64,000 bases of DNA from Pseudophaeobacter sp. EL27 (GTDB lineage: Bacteria; Pseudomonadota; Alphaproteobacteria; Rhodobacterales; Rhodobacteraceae), in assembly GCF_900313025.1 (NCBI RefSeq), contig NZ_OMPQ01000012.1, positions 1-64,000 on the forward strand, written 5' to 3'. Shown one piece after another: positions 7,950 to 16,238 of this stretch. Numbering within the stretch: the stretch's first letter is position 1; every line of letters starts with the position of its first letter. The notes under the pieces were generated by a model. It was not told the DNA's origin and searched no databases. It worked only from the letters and a program-made list of their open reading frames with translations. Position numbers and translations under genes: made by a program.

Positions 7950-10115
7950 TTACGGCAGGGCCGTTTCCAATATCTTGCTGTCCATTGATAGGATCAACCC
8001 GGCATCCCTGGCGCTGTTCTCCTTGAGAGCCTCGGCAAAACCAACAGCGCTTTCGGAGGTGGGACGCAGCCCGGCGAACAAGGGTTCAGAGGAGTGCAGG
8101 ACCAGAACGCGGCTTTTGCCAAGCGTGCTGTCATCGACGCGGAAGGCGAGGCCGCCGTTCAGAGCGGATTCTGCCAGGGTATAGGCCACGCGCACCGAGA
8201 ATGGCCCAGTAGTGTCACCGCGCAGCTCTGCAATCGAGTTTTTCTGGCGCGAGAGATTAGGTAACAGATGAAAGACGTTACCCGAGACATCCAATATGGA
8301 AACCGTTAGAAAGCCCGTACTGATCGTGGCTGGTAACTCTATGTCGATAACCGGGTTTTCACCGACAAAAAACCGTCCCGACGGGTTGGGCACATTGTCA
8401 TTGCCGGTACTGAAGGCGACATCTATTTCCCCGGTCGGTGCGTTTGGCAGCGCACCTTCAACGACGCAAAGTGAGGGGTTCAGGATCTCAACCTCAAAGG
8501 AAATCTTACGGCTCCCGGCGAGGCGACGCAGCGCATCAAACATCCGAACGCGGGTTTCCGACCCGGCAAGACGGCCCGTAACGGTGATTGTATCCTCGGG
8601 ACCAAAGCCGCCCCCCACCGATCCAGGCGTTACATGCAGGGGGCCACAGTCTTCAAAGCCGCCAATCAGGCCGCGCACCTGGGAAATGGCGAGAACCGGC
8701 AGCCGATAGGTGATCTCTACCGTGCCGTCCAATCCGCCAGGCAACCCGTCTTCAAACTTGGCGTTCAGTGCAGCGGCCAGATCGGGATCACTGGTGATGC
8801 CGCTCAGTTTGGCCTGATTGTCGCTGACCGCGAGACGCCATCGCTGGAGATCAGATAGTGGGGTGAGGGTGGCCAGAATATCCTCCCCCCAACTCTCAGA
8901 AATTGCCCCGCTGGAAAGGGTGATATCAGCCTGTTCCACCAGTGCCACCAGCGCATCCCGGCTGTCTTCAGAGGGCATGTTGCCGATGGCACGGCTTGGT
9001 CCGGTTTTGGTTTTTTCGACAATCAGCGTAAAGGGCTGCGCAACCGGGTAGCGAGGCCCTAACAAGGGATCAAACAGGCCTGAGAAGAAGGCACCGGCGC
9101 CAGCCATGCCGAGGGCAAGAATGGCTATCAGAGCCAGGAGGGGGGCTTTACTGCGGGATGTCTCTGCTTGGGTCGGTTCGCTCTTGCGTGTGCTGGTCGC
9201 TTTTGCCGGGGCCGCAGCGTTTGGGACAATGATTGTCGCCTCATCTGAGGGCGGTTCGGGGAGGGGGGGCGTGGCAGCCTCTGGGTCGCTTTCAACGCGA
9301 TCCAGAAAGGCCAGCACATCCGCCGCACTGCCAAGGCGGCTATTTGGATCAGGGTCGCACATCCGCTCGATCAGCTGCTTGAATGGCGCTGGCAATCCGT
9401 CTGTATCGAGTGGCTTTTGTTTGTTTTCAACCACCTCCATGGGGTTTGCCCCCAGCGAGGGAGAGGCGCCCCGGAAGTTGGCCAGTAAGAGTGCCCCCAG
9501 CGAATAGATGTCAGCACGGGCATCGGTATTGCCTGCCAGTTGCTCTGGCGCTGCATAGGAGTATTTGCCGGCAAATTCATTGCCCACAATGGTTTCTGCT
9601 CCAGGGTTGGTATCCTTGGCAATGCCAAAGTCGATGATCACCGCCTTCGCAGGATCGCCATCGCGCAGGATGATATTGTCCGGGCTCAGATCGCGGTGGA
9701 CGATGTTGCGGGCATGGGCCGCCTTTAGGCCTTCGGCGACCCGGCGGCAGATGATCAAAAGATCAGCGGCCTCCATCGGCCCCTGTTTCAGTTTTTTATC
9801 CAGGCCTGGCCCGTCGATATAATCCATCAACAGATAGATATGGCCATCTGGCGTGCGGTGGTTTTCAGAATAGCGCACAACCGCATCATGGCGAATTTCA
9901 CGGATGTTTTCTTCGCGGGCCATCAGGACTGTGAAGTCCTCATTGCCGGAAAACTCCTGCTTTAGAACCTTGATGGCAACGAGGTTGCCAGAAATCTCCG
10001 AACGCGCCTTGTAGACGTTCGACGTCCCGCCCCGGCCCAGGAGCATTTCAATGCGATAAGTATTGTTGAGCAGATCGCCTGGTTGAAAAAGATCACTGGG
10101 CTGGGAGGTGATCAT
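7950..10115 (-). CDS. ppkA: Transmembrane Ser/Thr protein kinase, T6SS PpkA type
   Basis: Hanks-type kinase of 721 aa. The cytoplasmic kinase domain spans about 18-285, with glycine loop GRGGTSNVY (27-35), ATP lysine K49, catalytic HRD at 140-142, N147 and DFG at 162-164. A Pro/Thr/Ala-rich linker follows, then one membrane helix near 324-345 and a periplasmic C-terminal region of about 370 residues with no domain I can name. The layout matches PpkA, which phosphorylates the FHA scaffold to switch on T6SS and senses an envelope signal through its outer part. In the catalytic loop the usual lysine of HRDLKPxN is replaced by serine (HRDLSPDN). It is transcribed toward the phosphatase gene. A T6SS role is inferred from context. 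Confidence 0.88.
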   Translation of the reverse strand: MITSQPSDLFQPGDLLNNTYRIEMLLGRGGTSNVYKARSEISGNLVAIKVLKQEFSGNEDFTVLMAREENIREIRHDAVVRYSENHRTPDGHIYLLMDYIDGPGLDKKLKQGPMEAADLLIICRRVAEGLKAAHARNIVHRDLSPDNIILRDGDPAKAVIIDFGIAKDTNPGAETIVGNEFAGKYSYAAPEQLAGNTDARADIYSLGALLLANFRGASPSLGANPMEVVENKQKPLDTDGLPAPFKQLIERMCDPDPNSRLGSAADVLAFLDRVESDPEAATPPLPEPPSDEATIIVPNAAAPAKATSTRKSEPTQAETSRSKAPLLALIAILALGMAGAGAFFSGLFDPLLGPRYPVAQPFTLIVEKTKTGPSRAIGNMPSEDSRDALVALVEQADITLSSGAISESWGEDILATLTPLSDLQRWRLAVSDNQAKLSGITSDPDLAAALNAKFEDGLPGGLDGTVEITYRLPVLAISQVRGLIGGFEDCGPLHVTPGSVGGGFGPEDTITVTGRLAGSETRVRMFDALRRLAGSRKISFEVEILNPSLCVVEGALPNAPTGEIDVAFSTGNDNVPNPSGRFFVGENPVIDIELPATISTGFLTVSILDVSGNVFHLLPNLSRQKNSIAELRGDTTGPFSVRVAYTLAESALNGGLAFRVDDSTLGKSRVLVLHSSEPLFAGLRPTSESAVGFAEALKENSARDAGLILSMDSKILETALP

Positions 10116-10241
10116 CGCAGCCTATCCTTGTCCAAAGCCGGTACTTCGTGAAACTGTCCAAACACAGCAAAACATGCTGTGCAAAACCGCGAGGGATGTG
10201 CATCTTCAGGCCGCAAAGGGGCCAGGTTGAATGGCATAAGG

Positions 10242-10826
10242 TTAGCCCAGAGCCTGGAATTCTACACGTCGGTTTTCATCTGCGCGCGGATTGGCTTCGT
10301 TATAGGGGGCGGCCTCTCCCATGCCGATTGCCTTGAGCATGTTTTCCTCTATGCCACAGCTGCTGATCAGATGACGGCGGACTTCCTGGGCGCGCAGCAA
10401 GGAGAGCCGCTCATTGTAGCTGGACGAACCAGAGCTGTCGGTATGGCCGATGATCTGGAAAACCGTCCCCTGCAACGCCTGCATCGAGGCACACATATTG
10501 ACCAGTTTTGGCTGCTGATCTGCCCGCAGTGTGGCGCTGTCAAAATCAAAAGAGATCTGCAGGTTGATCTGTGCCTGGCGTTCAACCGGGGAATATTCCG
10601 CGCTGGCAGCCGCAACAGTAGCGGTTTCCTGATTATCAGAGGCCTGCGGCACGGCAGCAGCAGCACTGCTTGGCGCAATCACCAAGCCGCGGGTCTTTTG
10701 CTGTTGCAGGATTTTGGTAATCTCTTCCACAGACTGACCCGCAGTGCTCTCCTGGGCGTGGGCCCCGGAGGCTGGCAAGAACAGTGCTGAACACACAAAG
10801 GCAGCAATAATACTGTCGCGGACCAT
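10242..10826 (-). CDS. Exported OmpA-family protein
   Basis: Periplasmic or outer-membrane-associated protein with an OmpA-like peptidoglycan-binding domain, 194 aa. The start at 10826 gives a good signal peptide (MVRDSIIAAF... ending in GAHAQ); an upstream ATG at 10856 would bury it behind ten extra residues. After a Gln/Ala-rich linker the C-terminal 110 residues carry the family pattern: FDFDSATL, a GHTDSSGSSSYNERLSLLRAQ core and NRRVEF at the end. It lies upstream of ppkA on the same strand with a gap of about 125 bases, so the two may be co-transcribed. It might anchor or signal cell-wall state to the T6SS; this is inference from position only. Confidence 0.85.
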   Translation of the reverse strand: MVRDSIIAAFVCSALFLPASGAHAQESTAGQSVEEITKILQQQKTRGLVIAPSSAAAAVPQASDNQETATVAAASAEYSPVERQAQINLQISFDFDSATLRADQQPKLVNMCASMQALQGTVFQIIGHTDSSGSSSYNERLSLLRAQEVRRHLISSCGIEENMLKAIGMGEAAPYNEANPRADENRRVEFQALG

Positions 10827-11002
10827 AACTTGTCCCCTATACTGAAAAAACATCACTAGAAAAGACTATACCACATGCGCAGTTCTGCCAATGGGCAGGA
10901 TGGGAATAAGAGTTTTGTCAATTGATGTGATAATTCTGGACAAAGGGCTTTACTCACCTGCCGCCTGGGCCTTGAATGGACAGGTAATGAGTTGAGGGTG
11001 TT

Positions 11003-11842
11003 ATGCGGGTTTTACCAGCTATTATTGTCTGTATCGGGCTGCTCTTGGCACCTGCTGTCTGGATTGGCCTGAAGTGGATGCTGTCCGAAGAGGACTTCCA
11101 GGGGGCCTCGGTTGATTCTACGGCACGGATCGAAATCGAAATGTTGCGCCAGCAAATCGAAGACCTGCAACTGCGCCTGACGGATCTCCAGACCGAAGTC
11201 ACGCGCCTGCCGCTTGCCGGTGGCGCACAGATGGCACCTGCGGCCTCCTCGGCTGAGGCCGAGCGCGAGATCTGGGATCAGACCGAAGGTGCGGATCTGG
11301 ACTACGCACAGGTTGTGTTGATTGCCGATCGGGTGAATGTCAATCGCGGCTTGAAGGTGACGGGTGGCCGATACCTCACAGAGCGACTGGGACGGCCACG
11401 CGAGACCCTGAATGATACCTGCCAACCGATGACCAACCCAGAGTTGAGAGAAAAACTGGTGACAGAACAGGTTGGGCCAATTCGGGTTAGCATGTTGCGC
11501 CCAGCAATCGAGAGCCTGAAAGTGGTGTTTGAGAACATTCGCCAGGCAGATCCGGATCTATACAACCGTATCAATACCGCCGGAGCGCTCTGTGTCCGCC
11601 GTATCCGGGGCACCACCAATTCTCTGTCCACCCATAGCTATGGCTTGGCGGTTGATCTCAATATTGACGGTCAGCTGGATAATTTTACCGATGGGAAAAC
11701 CCAATTGGGGCTGACGATCATGGCTGACTTTTTCTTTGCCGAGGGCTGGGTTTGGGGCGCTGGTTTCCGGCGTGAAGATAGCATGCATTTTGAAATCAGC
11801 CGCCGTCAACTGGATGCCTGGATCGCAGAAGGCCGCCTATAA
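11003..11842 (+). CDS. Membrane-anchored M15 (VanY/DacY-like) peptidoglycan carboxypeptidase
   Basis: Predicted D-Ala-D-Ala carboxypeptidase-type metallopeptidase, 279 aa. An N-terminal membrane anchor (residues 2-25) is followed by a coiled coil (IEMLRQQIEDLQLRLTDLQTEV, about 46-70) and a C-terminal M15_4-like domain. The zinc motif STHSYGLAVD supplies H211 and D218, and SMHFE supplies H262. Two cysteines (in DTCQP and ALCVRR) could form a disulphide, consistent with a periplasmic location. It has its own promoter region, divergent from the OmpA gene. Next to T6SS genes it could trim peptidoglycan to let the trans-envelope complex pass, but it could equally be a general wall enzyme. The family call is firm; the T6SS role is speculative. 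Confidence 0.82.
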   Translation: MRVLPAIIVCIGLLLAPAVWIGLKWMLSEEDFQGASVDSTARIEIEMLRQQIEDLQLRLTDLQTEVTRLPLAGGAQMAPAASSAEAEREIWDQTEGADLDYAQVVLIADRVNVNRGLKVTGGRYLTERLGRPRETLNDTCQPMTNPELREKLVTEQVGPIRVSMLRPAIESLKVVFENIRQADPDLYNRINTAGALCVRRIRGTTNSLSTHSYGLAVDLNIDGQLDNFTDGKTQLGLTIMADFFFAEGWVWGAGFRREDSMHFEISRRQLDAWIAEGRL

Positions 11843-11870
11843 GAGCCTTCCTGCAGATCCGGTCCATTCC

Positions 11871-12464
11871 TCAGGACCGCAGCAAGACCTTGTTTGAGCC
11901 CAAAGCCGCAGCCACCTGTTGGTATTGACTGGCGCGCGTCGCAGACTGTGTTGATGAGCGTAAAAGCTGGGTTTCGGCTTCTTCGAGAATAGCGATTGCC
12001 TGCCTATGCACGCTGGGGCGTCGGCTTGCAGGAACTGCTACCAATGGGCGGGTGGAGCGCTGACCGTCAGCGCTGCTGATGCGGGCGCGTGGAGCGTTAC
12101 GGTCGCTGTTTTCACGCACCAAAAGACGCAGCTCTTCTGCGGTGTCGCGCAAAATCTGCTTCAGTTCTTTGTGACCGTGTAACCCGGAGGCATCCTGACT
12201 GAGTGTTGCAAGACGCTCCGCCAGACAATCCGCGACATAGCTTCCGGCCGCCTTGCACATTGTCTTCATCTGCGAAATACGCGTTGATAACTCAGGGACG
12301 GTCGTGACTTGGGTTGCCGGAGATCGACCCGTTGGGGTTCCTTCATTTGCTGAGTCAGAACCATAGCTGCCGCTATCTCCCGTAACCTGTGCTGACACTG
12401 AGGAGGATATGATCAGCAAAAGGCCCGCAACACAGCCAAGAATTGTTTTTGAAACGGAAACCAT
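11871..12464 (-). CDS. Exported protein of unknown function
   Basis: I do not recognise this protein. From the ATG at 12464, which has AGGAG 8 bases upstream, it is 197 aa with a clear signal peptide (MVSVSKTILGCVAGLLLIISSSVSAQ). An open frame extends 105 bases further, but that start would bury the signal peptide and overlap the upstream gene. The mature part begins Ser/Gly-rich, then is mostly helical with two cysteines (KTMCKAAGSYVADCLAERL) that may pair. The C-terminal third (HRQAIAILEEAETQLLRS) looks like an amphipathic helix. It lies 40 bases downstream of the caspase-like gene on the same strand, so the two probably form an operon and act in the same compartment. Confidence 0.6.
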   Translation of the reverse strand: MVSVSKTILGCVAGLLLIISSSVSAQVTGDSGSYGSDSANEGTPTGRSPATQVTTVPELSTRISQMKTMCKAAGSYVADCLAERLATLSQDASGLHGHKELKQILRDTAEELRLLVRENSDRNAPRARISSADGQRSTRPLVAVPASRRPSVHRQAIAILEEAETQLLRSSTQSATRASQYQQVAAALGSNKVLLRS

Positions 12465-12504
12465 GGCGTAAACTCCTGAAATTTTTACTTTTTTGATGGC
12501 CCAA

Positions 12505-14004
12505 CTAGTCATCCAACCCGTAGGCCCGGCGAATGCCTCGCTGGGTTCCGGGACCAAAATCACCATCAATAGAACCTTGATAAAACTGGTTTTCTTTCAA
12601 TTTGTCCTGCAGTGCCCTGCGGGTGTTCAATGTGAACATATTTGGGCGTTTGCTCAGTAGATCCAAGACATCGGCGCTGCCGGTGCGCAGGGCTGCATAC
12701 AGGAAATGAGCTGCCTCCTCGGGGCCTTTGCCAGGCACCAGACCGTCGTCAATGAGGGCGGCAAAATTGAACTGTGCTTGTGGGTGTCTGAGCTCAGCGG
12801 CCCGCTGGAAAAACCCATAGGCTTTTTGAGGATTAGCCGGCAGGCCAAGGCCGCCCTGATGATGCAGGAAGCCCAGATCGTTGATTGCATCAGCAAAATT
12901 TTGTCCCGCTGCAGCTTGATACAGCTGCAAAGCCTTTTGCGGGTCGGCTGCAACGCCGGTGCCGCGCTCATAAAGTTTGGCCAGTTCAAACTGGGCTTCC
13001 GGTGCCCCTGCATCTGCGGCACGTTGCAGGAAATCAACGGCTGCAACAGGGTCAAATCGGCCCGCATTGGGGTTGAGCCGCATATAGGCCAGCCCCAGCA
13101 TTGATCGTGTATCGCCCTGCTCAGCCAGAGCAAGCAGTTGCTGTTCCTGATCAGGCTTGATTGCGGACCAGGCGTCGGAGGTGCCTGCAGGCAGCGCCTC
13201 GGCGCCCTCCGAACCAGTGGAGGCGAGATAAAAGGGGACCCCGGTCAAAGATCCATAGGTATGGGGTTCCTGCAAGTTGCCGGTTTTTTCCAGAACCAAA
13301 TCGCGCACCTGCCGGAACATCAGGCTGATTTCCAGGCCCGGTTGCGCCATTTTTTGCATCAGAGCCTGTGCATAGGGGCTATTTGTGCCGCTGCCATCCA
13401 GAGCCACCTGACCATCACGGGCTGCAAAGGCCACCAATGTGCCACGGTCAGGATCGACCGCAGCCATGCCACCACCGCCACCACGGGTGTCATTAGATGC
13501 GGTGTCTGACGCATTGGCTTGGCTCAGAGTGAGGGAGTCACCCAAAGGATTGTCCCGGCAGCTGTCGAGGATGACAATCCGCATTTTACGGGCACGATCC
13601 ACCGCGGCCAACAGTTGTTTCAACGAGGCAGATTGGCGCTGTACATCACGGTTGCTGGTGACATTCGCATCCACGGGGATGAGGAAATTTTCACCCTGTA
13701 CTTCGATCCCATGCCCGGCAAAATAGATCAGGGCAAGGTCTGCCACTTCGGAGCGGAACGCAAAGTCATCCAGCAACCCGACCATGTCCTGAGTGGTCGC
13801 ATCCAGCGAAAGGGTGACATCAAAACCAATGTTTTCAAGGCTTTGTGCCATGCCGTTGGCATCGTTGTGGGTGTTCTCCAAAGGCGGCAGATATTGGTAG
13901 TTGGCGATGCCGATAACCAGTGCGATCCGATCCCGCGCCGCCTCTGCGATTTGAGGAAGAGTGAAACAGACCACCGCTGTCAGAATCTTGAAAAACCGCA
14001 CCAT
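12505..14004 (-). CDS. Exported caspase-like (C14) protein with Sel1 repeats and C-terminal PG-binding-like motif
   Basis: About 499 aa from the ATG at 14004, which gives a signal peptide (MVRFFKILTAVVCFTLPQIAEAA). The caspase-hemoglobinase fold follows directly: RIALVIGIANYQYLPPL, DANGMAQSLENIGFDV, then catalytic His in IYFAGHGIE (H98) and catalytic Cys in ILDSCRDNP (C149). Residues about 280-420 hold Sel1-type repeats (GDTRSMLGLAYMR, GAPEAQFELAKLYERG, NFADAINDLGFLHHQGG, RHPQAQFNFAALIDDG). The C-terminus (QFYQGSIDGDFGPGTQRGIRRAYG) resembles a peptidoglycan-binding domain. The dyad is intact, so protease activity is plausible. Bacterial proteins of this layout are common but mostly uncharacterised. 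It lies between T6SS and che genes. Confidence 0.83.
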   Translation of the reverse strand: MVRFFKILTAVVCFTLPQIAEAARDRIALVIGIANYQYLPPLENTHNDANGMAQSLENIGFDVTLSLDATTQDMVGLLDDFAFRSEVADLALIYFAGHGIEVQGENFLIPVDANVTSNRDVQRQSASLKQLLAAVDRARKMRIVILDSCRDNPLGDSLTLSQANASDTASNDTRGGGGGMAAVDPDRGTLVAFAARDGQVALDGSGTNSPYAQALMQKMAQPGLEISLMFRQVRDLVLEKTGNLQEPHTYGSLTGVPFYLASTGSEGAEALPAGTSDAWSAIKPDQEQQLLALAEQGDTRSMLGLAYMRLNPNAGRFDPVAAVDFLQRAADAGAPEAQFELAKLYERGTGVAADPQKALQLYQAAAGQNFADAINDLGFLHHQGGLGLPANPQKAYGFFQRAAELRHPQAQFNFAALIDDGLVPGKGPEEAAHFLYAALRTGSADVLDLLSKRPNMFTLNTRRALQDKLKENQFYQGSIDGDFGPGTQRGIRRAYGLDD

Positions 14005-14072
14005 AGCAAAACCAACGAAAACCAAACAAAACTACAGGTAATCTAGCGTGCTGGGGCAGCAAAGAAAGAGAA

Positions 14073-14105
14073 AAAGCCGTTCAAGCAAAATGCTCAAACG
14101 GCTTT
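14073..14105 (-). terminator. Rho-independent terminator of the minus-strand che operon
   Basis: The arms AAAGCCGTT and AACGGCTTT form a 9-bp stem, extended by a partly paired inner segment (AAGC / GCTC) around a short A-rich loop. On the minus strand the stem is followed by TTTTTCTCTTTCTTT. It sits 40 bases after the stop of the last che gene and before the caspase gene start, so it separates the two minus-strand units. Confidence 0.8.
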
Positions 14106-14144
14106 GAGGTTTGTTTGGGTCTTTTACAGGCCTTAGCCTGTATA

Positions 14145-14471
14145 TCAGGTGGCTACAAAACTGCCAATTTCCCGCAAACGTTCCCGCAATTTCTGCAGCG
14201 TAACTGTTTCTGTTGCGGCTTGAATGTCAGCCTCACCCGTATCCAGAACCTGCGATTCAACCCGTTCATAGAAACTGGCCATCCCTGCAAGCGTCTGCAT
14301 GACCAGGTCGAAGTCCTGCAGAGATTGAGTCTCCTGCCGGGTTGGCTTGGTCCCACGATCAAATATGTCGTGGACCACGTCTTCCAGGGTTTGAACCTTG
14401 GAATACAGCTGTCGCATTTCTCGCGCAGAAATCGCGCTGAGACCGGAAATAGTTTCGTGCTGTCCATCCAT
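14145..14471 (-). CDS. CheT-like small chemotaxis protein with DxxxQ phosphatase motif
   Basis: A 108-aa soluble helical protein at the end of the che operon, 2 bases after a cheY. No domain is obvious at first sight, but residues 51-60 read LQDFDLVMQT. They contain D55-x-x-x-Q59, the catalytic pair of the CheZ-type CheY-P phosphatases; E. coli CheZ has QDFQDLTGQ around its own pair. CheT of Sinorhizobium meliloti is described as a small protein with a predicted DxxxQ helix that dephosphorylates a CheY. Here the position beside a single-domain CheY and the motif agree. The function is inferred from motif and neighbourhood, and overall similarity was not computed. No other CheZ is present. Confidence 0.6.
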   Translation of the reverse strand: MDGQHETISGLSAISAREMRQLYSKVQTLEDVVHDIFDRGTKPTRQETQSLQDFDLVMQTLAGMASFYERVESQVLDTGEADIQAATETVTLQKLRERLREIGSFVAT

Positions 14472-14473
14472 GG

Positions 14474-14860
14474 TTACAGCCGCCCGACGACCTGCTCGAT
14501 CGCCTGTTTCATTGTCGCCACGGTAAAGGGTTTGCGGATGATGTTGTTCAATCCGAGTTTTTTACCGACTTCAATGATTTCCGGCGTTGGTTTGCCGGTA
14601 ACCAGAATAAAGCCAAGCCGTTGTGTTGCCTGATTGCCCCGCACTGCTTGCAGCAGACCCAGACCATCCATGCCGGGCATGTTGTAGTCGGACAAAACCA
14701 GATGCACTGGGGTTGTCGTTAGCTTTTGAAAGGCGGATTGACCATTGTTTTCCACCATGTAGTTCTTGATGCCAAGTTCGTCCAAACACTGGGTAATGAT
14801 ACCGCGGCTTGTGGACATATCATCGACGACCATGACGCGTAGGGAGTCTTTAAGGCTCAT
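14474..14860 (-). CDS. cheY: CheY-type single-domain response regulator
   Basis: A 128-aa receiver domain with no output domain. The acidic pair is D13-D14 (VMVVDDMSTSR), the phosphoacceptor is D58 in VLSDYNMPGMDG, the switch threonine is in LVTGK, and the conserved lysine is in IRKPF. It is the second CheY of the operon. With two CheY proteins, one usually drives the motor and the other acts as a phosphate sink; which is which cannot be told from sequence alone. The adjacent DxxxQ gene suggests that this one is the phosphatase substrate. Translation is close-coupled to the downstream gene, with a 2-base gap. Confidence 0.9.
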   Translation of the reverse strand: MSLKDSLRVMVVDDMSTSRGIITQCLDELGIKNYMVENNGQSAFQKLTTTPVHLVLSDYNMPGMDGLGLLQAVRGNQATQRLGFILVTGKPTPEIIEVGKKLGLNNIIRKPFTVATMKQAIEQVVGRL

Positions 14861-14892
14861 GTCTTTTTCCTCGTGTTGCTCTTGTTGCTCGC

Positions 14893-15759
14893 TTACGGAG
14901 CATCGCCTCCGGCGGGAGTGTTGATGTAGGTTGTGATCCCAGATGTCGTCAGTTTTGCCTCGGCTGGTCCGGACATACGTTCGGAATGGCCGATGAACAG
15001 ATATCCGCCGGGGTTCAAACTACGTTGAAAGGCTTGCCAGACCTTTTGCTGGGTTGGTGTGTCAAAGTAGATGGCCACGTTGCGGCAGAAAATTGCATCG
15101 AACTTACCCTTGAAGGGGAAGGGTTCGATCAAATTCAACACCCCAAAGGTGATCATCGACCTCAGGTTTTCAGGCATGCGCCCGTCCGCTTCCATTTTGG
15201 GAACCAGACTGCGGTACTCAGGCGGGATCTGATCAAGCTCGTCCTGCGGATACTTAGCCGCTTTGGCGAACTGAACCACCTGCGGGTCGATATCCGTGCC
15301 CAGAATCTTGAAGTCATAGCGCCCAATGTCGGGGCACATGCTATGAATGATCATCGCCATCGTGAAGGGTTCGGGCCCTTTGGAACAGCCTGCAGACCAG
15401 ATCCGAACGCGCCCACCGTTGCGCGCCTTTTCGATCAGCGGAGGCAGAACATCGCTGCGCAGCGTTTCAAAGTGGTGCGGCTCGCGGAAAAAATGCGTGA
15501 CATTTGTGGTCAGGAGGGACAGCAGCTTGCTGCGTTCCTGATCACTGTTTTTTCCGTTCAACCGAGCCAGATATTCTTTGAAATCGACAACTTTCTGCTG
15601 CCTCAATTGCCGGGCAAGCCGGGCAGAAACCAAAGGCTTCTTGCTGCTCGACATCGCCAAGCCGAAGTGCTTGTAGGCAAAATCAGCAATTGCCTCAAAA
15701 TCCTGATCCGTCAGGGTAAACCCATCATTGTTGGATTCTATTGCGCCGGCAGCAATCAT
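14893..15759 (-). CDS. cheR: Chemoreceptor methyltransferase CheR
   Basis: SAM-dependent methyltransferase that methylates glutamates of chemoreceptors, 288 aa. The N-terminal helical domain (FEAIADFAYKHFGLAMSSSKKPLVSARLARQLR split over its first 55 residues) precedes the SAM-binding core (RIWSAGCSKGPEPFTMAM), followed by ILGTDIDPQVV, FDAIFCRNVAIYFD and YLFIGHSERM. These are the family's standard blocks. The start codon overlaps the cheW stop by one base (TGATG). It serves adaptation together with CheB and CheD, encoded on the divergent plus-strand operon. Confidence 0.95.
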   Translation of the reverse strand: MIAAGAIESNNDGFTLTDQDFEAIADFAYKHFGLAMSSSKKPLVSARLARQLRQQKVVDFKEYLARLNGKNSDQERSKLLSLLTTNVTHFFREPHHFETLRSDVLPPLIEKARNGGRVRIWSAGCSKGPEPFTMAMIIHSMCPDIGRYDFKILGTDIDPQVVQFAKAAKYPQDELDQIPPEYRSLVPKMEADGRMPENLRSMITFGVLNLIEPFPFKGKFDAIFCRNVAIYFDTPTQQKVWQAFQRSLNPGGYLFIGHSERMSGPAEAKLTTSGITTYINTPAGGDAP

Positions 15760-16238
15760 CAGAGCACCTGCTCCGGAACCGAGATAACCGCATCCAGATT
15801 GATGATCCGCACCATGGTTTCATCATGCGAGATGATGCCTTGGATATACTCCATGGTATTTCGGCTATCGACCGGCGGTGTTTCCTGGATCTCTTCCGGG
15901 TTGATCGAAATGATCTCAGACACGGATTCCGCCAGAAGACCAACGGGTTTGCCCGCAGAGGAGACCACGATCACAACGTTACGCTCGCTGGCTTCTGTTG
16001 TTTCCAGGCCAAAACGGGCCGACAGATCATAGATCGGGATCACTGCCCCTCGCAGGTTCATCACACCCAGAACGTCCGAAGGCGCATGGGGCAGGATGGT
16101 GACTGGGGACCAGCGCCGGATTTCACGGATCTGGGTGATTTTCAGACAGAAGGCCTGCCCGGCGACGGTGAAGCTGACAAACTCGCTAAACTGAGCGTGC
16201 TTAACTTCTTGGTCGTTACTTTTTACTTCAGCTTGCAT
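15759..16238 (-). CDS. cheW: Chemotaxis coupling protein CheW
   Basis: A 159-aa CheW domain protein that bridges receptors and CheA in the array. Recognisable blocks are FVSFTVAGQAFCLKITQIREIRR, the VTILPHAPSDVLGVMNLRGAVIPIYDL core with its conserved NLRG, and the C-terminal IQGIISHDETMVRIINLD. It overlaps the end of cheA by 11 bases and the start of cheR by one base, which is tight operon coupling. Cytoplasmic, at the pole or membrane with receptors. It is the only stand-alone CheW in the window. Confidence 0.95.
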   Translation of the reverse strand: MQAEVKSNDQEVKHAQFSEFVSFTVAGQAFCLKITQIREIRRWSPVTILPHAPSDVLGVMNLRGAVIPIYDLSARFGLETTEASERNVVIVVSSAGKPVGLLAESVSEIISINPEEIQETPPVDSRNTMEYIQGIISHDETMVRIINLDAVISVPEQVL

